Assembly (NCBI GenBank): GCA_964544765.1
Contig: CAZJDM010000048.1
Span: forward strand, 1 to 28,126
Origin: CAZJDM01 sp964544765
Lineage (GTDB): Bacteria > Bdellovibrionota_B > Oligoflexia > CAYFLR01
Direction: 5' to 3'
DNA: 28,126 bases
Shown here in pieces: positions 24,801-28,126 of this stretch (position 1 is its first letter; every line of letters starts with the position of its first letter). The position numbers were made by a program, and so were the translations under genes. The notes beneath the pieces were generated by a model. The model did not search any database and was not told the DNA's origin. It saw nothing but the letters and a program-made list of their open reading frames with translations.

Positions 24801-26467
24801 CAAGTGATGGTCCCAAGACTTATGAAAAATTGGTTGATTTTCGAATAAAACGTAAGAGAAATAGAAGTAATTGGTTAGTAAAAGTCGCGGAGGCCTTTAA
24901 TAAGAAAAAGATAGAGTTAAAGAATGGTCAGACCGCTCAAGTAAAAATAAGAAAAGTACCTTCAGATATTGCTTATCATTATATAACGTCTGGTAAACAT
25001 GTTCCCCATGCTTATAGTCCCTCATGTACTTTTTGGAGTAAAATGCTCGAGTTTAAAGGAACTAAATTTGAAGTTGTGACCGATAAATTGGTTAGTGACA
25101 GATATGGTATAGCTATAAAATGGGAAGAGGCCCAGCAACTTAAGGCTGAGTTTAATAGTGAAAAAAGTGCGAATGAAGATCAGAGTAATGCTTCCAATGA
25201 AGCTGGAGAAGTAAATCAAAATTTAGATTTTGAATATATTGTCTCCGCTATTCAAAATGGACGACTTCAAGTGGGATATACCAATCCCTTCAATAGTTGC
25301 GCGGGTTATAGTTATCTAAACGCTGTAATGGAGGTCATGGGTAAGCAAATTGCGTCAAAAGTAACGGTTGAAAGAAACTCTGACTGGCCATGGCCAACAA
25401 GTCAGGTCGAAAGGTTTGCCGACTTTATCCAAGAGTCGCCATTAAACGCTTTTTCTTTAGATCAATTGCGTCATCAATCGGAATTTATGGAAAGATTTGA
25501 CGGCTTTGTAAGTGATTATAAATTTTTAGTTTCATCTCCATCAACCTATTATAATTATCAATTTGTTCCCTTTGGGCCACCTCAAAATACTCCTTTATAT
25601 GCCATTGGTGATATAAAAGAAGCTGAGATGGAGGCACTAAAAGCTTTTTCTAGTTTTGCTGTAGAAAGTGAATCTCAAAAGATAGCTAAAATGCAGGGGT
25701 ATAATCGCAAATTGAGTGTACAACCTCAAAATGATGATTCAAATGTTGGTGATCAGCTTCAAGAAGGTGATACTGATACTGATGATCAATCTCAAAATGA
25801 TGACACTAATGTTAGTGATATTGGTGATCAATCTCAAGATGATCCAAGTAAGTTATTGGATTTATGGAAAGCCAAAAAAGATGCGGATAGGGAAATAATA
25901 GCGGTATTTTTAGTAGATTTGAGCGCTACTATGGCTGGAGCTAAGCTACGTCGATTAAAAAAGGCTTTGATACAAAGCAGTCAATTTATTGATAGTAAGC
26001 ATCAGATTGGACTTGTTTCTTTTAATGAAATTGTTAACGTTGATCTTCCGATTGGTAAATATGATGAAACTCAAAAAGGTAGATTTATCAATACTACTCG
26101 CTTTATGATTGAAGAAGGCGATACCGCGATGTATAATGGCATACTGGTTTCGTTAGATATGATTACCAAGGCCGTTAAAAGTAATCCGAATGCTACGCCT
26201 ATGTTGTTTGTACTTGCAGATGGACCTACCAATAGAGGATATACTTTTAATAATCCCACTACCCAAAGATTAATTGACAATTTAGGTATACCTATCTACA
26301 CATTTAATTATGAGGGACCAAAAGGATTACACAAATTGAAGTCGAAGGAGCAATCGCTAGAGTCGGAGATGCGGTTTATTTCTAATATGACTGGTGGAGC
26401 GTATATCAATACTAACCGTCAGACCATTATTTTGCAATTAAGGTCATTGTTTAAATCAATATTCTAA
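21815..26467 (+). CDS. Giant exported protein: PPC-like repeats + solute-binding-like domain + vWA
   Basis: A 1550-residue secreted protein with signal peptide (about 1-21). Layout: Pro/Arg-rich region (25-215); very acidic Glu/Asp/Pro linker (225-325); three PPC-like beta repeats at about 332-476, 521-647 and 710-836, sharing GNTK-SAMSIPVP, KGS-GF, DYFRF and YLVAV elements; a shrunken fourth unit (901-945); a domain resembling extracellular solute-binding proteins (about 982-1290, with FSSEDK, SPSCTFWSKMLE and GYTNPF); an Asn/Asp/Gln linker (about 1310-1350); and a vWA domain (about 1355-1550) with MIDAS D1368-L-S1370-A-T1372, T1437 and D1469. SBP plus vWA fusions are known; the addition of PPC-like repeats suggests a surface or periplasmic binding role. 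AAGGAA lies upstream of the start. Confidence 0.85.
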   Translation: MKIKLLLLIILLCNVNNVLYSEERGGESYPPIYYPTRHLVVPPDNASPEYMIPPKGQDNSVPERVGPTRARAAREKFEKQRERAFSDRLIGYAEGKSYSRDGSKFMIPPKMSERRPMSREEKYREGMANLYNIMKYQLGYTTRQIFRSDYPQSSWQDSNLPPLPDIGYFPIVVDPKTPNKPRAMRKASVVQTKGGKSCAVMIHPETGVPVPPDSPDAAIAIPAQPPVAGTDDTDAVATGDDEEPESEDGDSEPTTADSTAIDGEEVSEDSEPEPVEEGVSESGEVEPGAEEDGKPEPGEGDSEPVDEDLEPMEPVEPVEPVEVTEIEYDASNSPGKSEMSPLPYEIDGSVGFDSDDDDYFRVAVRSNAILKVFLTELSDNLYLSIYEIVSDKANENQESTAAEDSDGTDADSGENSDNSDETYIKRIETAYPNRLTSYNKEVSLYALAGKTYVVRVTPYGEAESNYRLNIKLVTYVPAALRARESVSDSDADESNEPITLNKASRQSPIDSTIAASPAGRGEYKSGADAGNTKLSAMSIPVPYLLKGSVGYGADKADFFRFIPINDGFLSIFLTNLSENVFLLFYEHNIDDGVYVLKKRTPLDKRSNSSDKKILYNVLRETIYLVAVVSENSAKSDYQLLIDLEMSKPKGANEGDYVYSAILEEGEDGKIKIAGGEDVNSGSGDGPLEDDNAVIAIEQRLEMDRTVTKKGEYVTGEDAGNTKGSAMSIPVPRSIKGSLGFDGDRVDYFRFIPTKNGHLRISLTGLSGNAYLRFYEYDIDKNSYIIKKRTPLRQRRNTSDKFVLYDVVEEKIYLVAVRSSHIKSPKLNYNLDLEFVATNSGDGSGIAAEDVEVANYRVGAVKNKDDTRDSNRDTDGNRDENTDRSTEDPVVDSASTPTVERGDSETGEDDADDNKGSATDSSPTSTDGRADSESNYELDLNFIKPEQVGDPDDTVHGELDPTITSKGQAPEDLDGRTSKKKATSYVTVEIFSSEDKASDGPKTYEKLVDFRIKRKRNRSNWLVKVAEAFNKKKIELKNGQTAQVKIRKVPSDIAYHYITSGKHVPHAYSPSCTFWSKMLEFKGTKFEVVTDKLVSDRYGIAIKWEEAQQLKAEFNSEKSANEDQSNASNEAGEVNQNLDFEYIVSAIQNGRLQVGYTNPFNSCAGYSYLNAVMEVMGKQIASKVTVERNSDWPWPTSQVERFADFIQESPLNAFSLDQLRHQSEFMERFDGFVSDYKFLVSSPSTYYNYQFVPFGPPQNTPLYAIGDIKEAEMEALKAFSSFAVESESQKIAKMQGYNRKLSVQPQNDDSNVGDQLQEGDTDTDDQSQNDDTNVSDIGDQSQDDPSKLLDLWKAKKDADREIIAVFLVDLSATMAGAKLRRLKKALIQSSQFIDSKHQIGLVSFNEIVNVDLPIGKYDETQKGRFINTTRFMIEEGDTAMYNGILVSLDMITKAVKSNPNATPMLFVLADGPTNRGYTFNNPTTQRLIDNLGIPIYTFNYEGPKGLHKLKSKEQSLESEMRFISNMTGGAYINTNRQTIILQLRSLFKSIF
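22742..22777 (+). repeat. 9-bp tandem repeat encoding EP(V/M)
   Basis: Four consecutive 9-bp units, three identical GAACCAGTA and one GAACCAATG, encode an EPM-EPV-EPV-EPV run at the end of the acidic linker of the giant vWA protein. Confidence 0.85.
23375..24320 (+). repeat. Recently duplicated PPC-like coding units
   Basis: Units 2 (about 23375-23755) and 3 (about 23942-24320) of the giant vWA gene are similar at DNA level, including a shared AAAAAAAGAACCCCTTT, whereas unit 1 (about 22808-23240) is more diverged. This suggests a later duplication that made units 2 and 3. Confidence 0.7.
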
Positions 26468-26492
26468 TTAACAAATTAACGGATTCAACGAT

Positions 26493-26531
26493 TTAACGCG
26501 CGATGGGCGAAATCCGCACATATCGCGTTAA
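26493..26531. terminator. Inverted repeat between convergent genes
   Basis: TTAACGCG (26493-26500) and CGCGTTAA (26524-26531) form an 8-bp perfect stem around a 23-base loop that has a smaller GCG/CGC pairing. It lies between the ends of the convergent vWA and tetR genes, overlapping the tetR stop. A bidirectional terminator is likely, although no strong T-run follows. Confidence 0.4.
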
Positions 26532-27163
26532 TATAACCTATCAAGAAGTCCTAAAATAAATTCTTTTTGTTTTTGCAATGAATCTTTGGATTGGCTATTT
26601 CTTTGTAAGATAGAATCCATTACTTGTTTAGAAGTAAAGTAGGAGGTTATCATTCCCCAAAAAGTGGCAACCAGGTGCTTAGCGTCAATATTAGAACTAA
26701 TTTCTCCTATTTCAATTGCTTTAATAGCAACAGCCTCTGTTTGATCAAATAAGGGCTTAGTGACTTTGTCCCATACATTGGTAAATACTTTTTTGCTTTC
26801 CAGTTCGTTCCAAATCAGTAGTTTTACCAAATCTTTATTAGAAGATAGTAAATCAAAGAAATAACTGATGATAGCTTGAAAAGTTTTTTTGGTACTTTTA
26901 CCTGTATCTAAATCTAATGTTTCTAGTTGGGAAAATTGTGATTCAATCAGGGTGCCAAAAGCTTGTAATCTAGTGTTAAAGACTGTTTGGTAGAGTCCTT
27001 CTTTACTATCGAAATAATGATAAATCATACGTTTGTTGTAACCCGAAGCTTTTACAATGTCAGTAGTAGAGGTACCCTTAAAACCTTTTTGGATAAAAAG
27101 CCTGGTGGCTTTTTTTAATATGATTTCGCGAGTTTTGACTGAATTACGGGTCTTTATTGTCAT
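26528..27163 (-). CDS. TetR/AcrR family transcriptional regulator
   Basis: A 211-residue one-component repressor-type regulator. The N-terminal helix-turn-helix is clear (about 29-56): GTSTTDIVKASGYNKRMIYHYF followed by DSKEGLY, with an upstream helix that includes REIILKKATRLFIQKGF. The C-terminal ligand domain has no specific hallmark. I start it at ATG 27163 because AAAAGGAA lies five bases before it; a longer frame from 27214 is not supported. Lying between the beta-oxidation operon and a thiolase-fold gene, it probably senses an acyl-CoA or fatty acid (inference from context). Confidence 0.88.
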   Translation of the reverse strand: MTIKTRNSVKTREIILKKATRLFIQKGFKGTSTTDIVKASGYNKRMIYHYFDSKEGLYQTVFNTRLQAFGTLIESQFSQLETLDLDTGKSTKKTFQAIISYFFDLLSSNKDLVKLLIWNELESKKVFTNVWDKVTKPLFDQTEAVAIKAIEIGEISSNIDAKHLVATFWGMITSYFTSKQVMDSILQRNSQSKDSLQKQKEFILGLLDRLY

Positions 27164-27491
27164 AACTGTTCCTTTTAAAAGAAACATTAAAGTACTTTTT
27201 TTGAAAAATAGCAATAAAATTAATTAATATGTAAATATCAATCTTTTAGTCAGTGAATATAAATGAATATAGTAGAAATTAATAGACAAAGCCTACATGG
27301 AATGATAGTTGATTAAGTATATAACAATTTTGGATTTGATTGTAACTAGAGGTAGTAATCTATCCTCTGTCAAAACTTTTTGTTAAATTCTTTAGGGAAT
27401 TGAACCTAACTCTCAGCTTTTCATTTCTTTTTTAAACATATATAATATTTCTGAATCTTAAATTTAAATTTTGTGGAAAGGCATTTATATA
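27164..27491. other. Divergent region between tetR and thiolase-fold gene
   Basis: This 328-bp AT-rich gap should carry both promoters. Seen in it are a TGTAAA half-site (27230-27235), a 10-bp spaced direct repeat TGAATATA (27254-27261, 27264-27271), a small hairpin AGAGG-N11-CCTCT near 27350-27370, and an inverted repeat TTAGG-N8-CCTAA (27392-27409). The last lies just upstream of a candidate promoter and could be a TetR-type operator, but it is short. Confidence 0.4.
27418..27446 (+). promoter_or_regulatory. Candidate sigma-70 promoter of thiolase-fold gene
   Basis: TTTTCA (27418-27423), 17 bp, then TATAAT (27441-27446), about 45 bp before the ATG at 27492. The -10 box is perfect; the -35 matches consensus at four of six positions. 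AT-rich background makes chance matches common. Confidence 0.35.
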
Positions 27492-28126
27492 ATGATTAAA
27501 TTTAGCCAACAACAATTAAAGATCCCTAAATTATTAAGACCAGTTTATTTGGTAACTGCTGGACAATCAAAGTTTGGACGGGCCATTCCGGAAAAAAGAA
27601 CTGAAGAACTTTGTGTAGATGCTCTTACGATGGCAGCTAATATGATTGATAAAACTCCGGCCGAATTGAAGAAATACATTCATACGGCCTATTATGGGCA
27701 TTTTGCCGACCATTTCGGTGATCAACTTCTGGGTGAAGCCGTTATTCATGATCGTTTGGGATTAGATCCTTTGGGAAATATTGGAATTAAAACTGGTGGT
27801 GCTACTGGTGGGTCTACTATTTGGGAAGCTGTTAAAGCCGTCGCTTCTGGATATTCAGATTGTGTTCTTGCTATGGGATGGGAACGAATGGACGAAGTAC
27901 CTACCGACGAAGGGAATCATTATATTTCATGCGCAGCAGATAAAGATTGGGAAACGCCTCTTGGTCATATTTATACCGGCTATTACGCGGTTATGGCCCA
28001 AAAATATTGGAAGGTATACGGTAAAGAAGAAGAGTCCTTTCGTAATACCTTGGCGGAGATTTCGGTAAAACATCATGGTTACGCTCGATTTAATCCCTTT
28101 GCTCATGCTCCTATGAAAATTACTGT
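27492..28126 (+). CDS. Thiolase-fold acyltransferase (SCP-x/lipid-transfer type), 3' end outside window
   Basis: The first 211 codons of a thiolase-superfamily protein, with GGAAAGG about ten bases before the ATG. The N-terminal strand VYLVTAGQSKFGR, the GDQLLGEAVIHDRLG segment, and the VASGYSDCVLAMGWERM segment match the SCP-x/archaeal-type thiolase-like family often labelled acetyl-CoA acetyltransferase. Where thiolases have the nucleophilic cysteine in a CASG/CSTG motif, this protein reads TGGATGGS, so the cysteine seems replaced by glycine. The C-terminal His and second Cys lie outside the window. It may complete beta-oxidation or act as a non-thiolytic carbon-carbon lyase or ligase; context supports acyl-CoA metabolism. 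Confidence 0.82.
   Translation, partial: MIKFSQQQLKIPKLLRPVYLVTAGQSKFGRAIPEKRTEELCVDALTMAANMIDKTPAELKKYIHTAYYGHFADHFGDQLLGEAVIHDRLGLDPLGNIGIKTGGATGGSTIWEAVKAVASGYSDCVLAMGWERMDEVPTDEGNHYISCAADKDWETPLGHIYTGYYAVMAQKYWKVYGKEEESFRNTLAEISVKHHGYARFNPFAHAPMKIT

Noticed and set aside
27164..27214. Longer TetR from 27214
   Set aside because: The ATG at 27163 has a clear AAGGAA; the extension is hydrophobic and unlike TetR N-termini.

Overview
The window looks like a chromosomal segment from an AT-rich Gram-negative bacterium (roughly one third G+C by eye). Several things suggest a deltaproteobacterial-grade lineage (Desulfobacterota, Myxococcota, Bdellovibrionota or a relative): lipobox-bearing lipoproteins, an ETF-linked membrane Fe-S oxidoreductase next to etfBA and acyl-CoA dehydrogenases, and a group 3b [NiFe] hydrogenase. 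Finer placement is not possible from sequence reading alone. Genes use ATG or TTG starts, mostly with clear Shine-Dalgarno sites.

Layout. (1) 1-638, minus: 5' part of a small tyrosine recombinase with a tandemly repeated basic tail. (2) 938-7357, plus: a hydrogenase operon, hydB-hydG-hydD-hydA, then a maturation protease, a six-TM histidine kinase and a receiver-only response regulator. (3) 7354-8979, minus: a DUF2156 protein and a SET-domain methyltransferase. (4) 9105-12798, plus: a vWA protein, a possible small membrane ORF, a strong stem-loop and a 585-residue lipoprotein of unknown function. (5) 12822-21640, minus: a beta-oxidation and electron-transfer operon in transcription order 3-hydroxyacyl-CoA dehydrogenase, acyl-CoA dehydrogenase 2, acyl-CoA dehydrogenase 1, etfB, etfA, ETF:quinone Fe-S oxidoreductase, K+ channel. 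(6) 21815-26467, plus: a 1550-residue exported protein with three PPC-like repeats, a remnant of a fourth, a solute-binding-like domain and a C-terminal vWA domain. (7) 26528-27163, minus: a TetR regulator. (8) 27492-end, plus: the 5' part of a thiolase-fold gene.

How the genes fit together. The hydrogenase should exchange electrons between H2 and NAD(P)H in the cytoplasm; its large subunit keeps the C-terminal tail that the adjacent protease removes. The minus-strand operon oxidises acyl-CoA and 3-hydroxyacyl-CoA and passes electrons from the dehydrogenases through EtfAB to a membrane Fe-S protein and the quinone pool. No enoyl-CoA hydratase is present here. The TetR gene and the thiolase-fold gene nearby probably belong to the same fatty-acid regulon.

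The most unusual general feature is a set of short Asn/Ser/Thr/Asp-rich or repeat-derived insertions in otherwise conserved enzymes (recombinase, SET protein, Fe-S oxidoreductase, acyl-CoA dehydrogenase 2, hydroxyacyl-CoA dehydrogenase). I found no convincing new defence or mobile system. The best candidates for undescribed biology are the PPC/SBP/vWA mosaic protein, the hydrogenase-embedded two-component pair, and the unknown lipoproteins.
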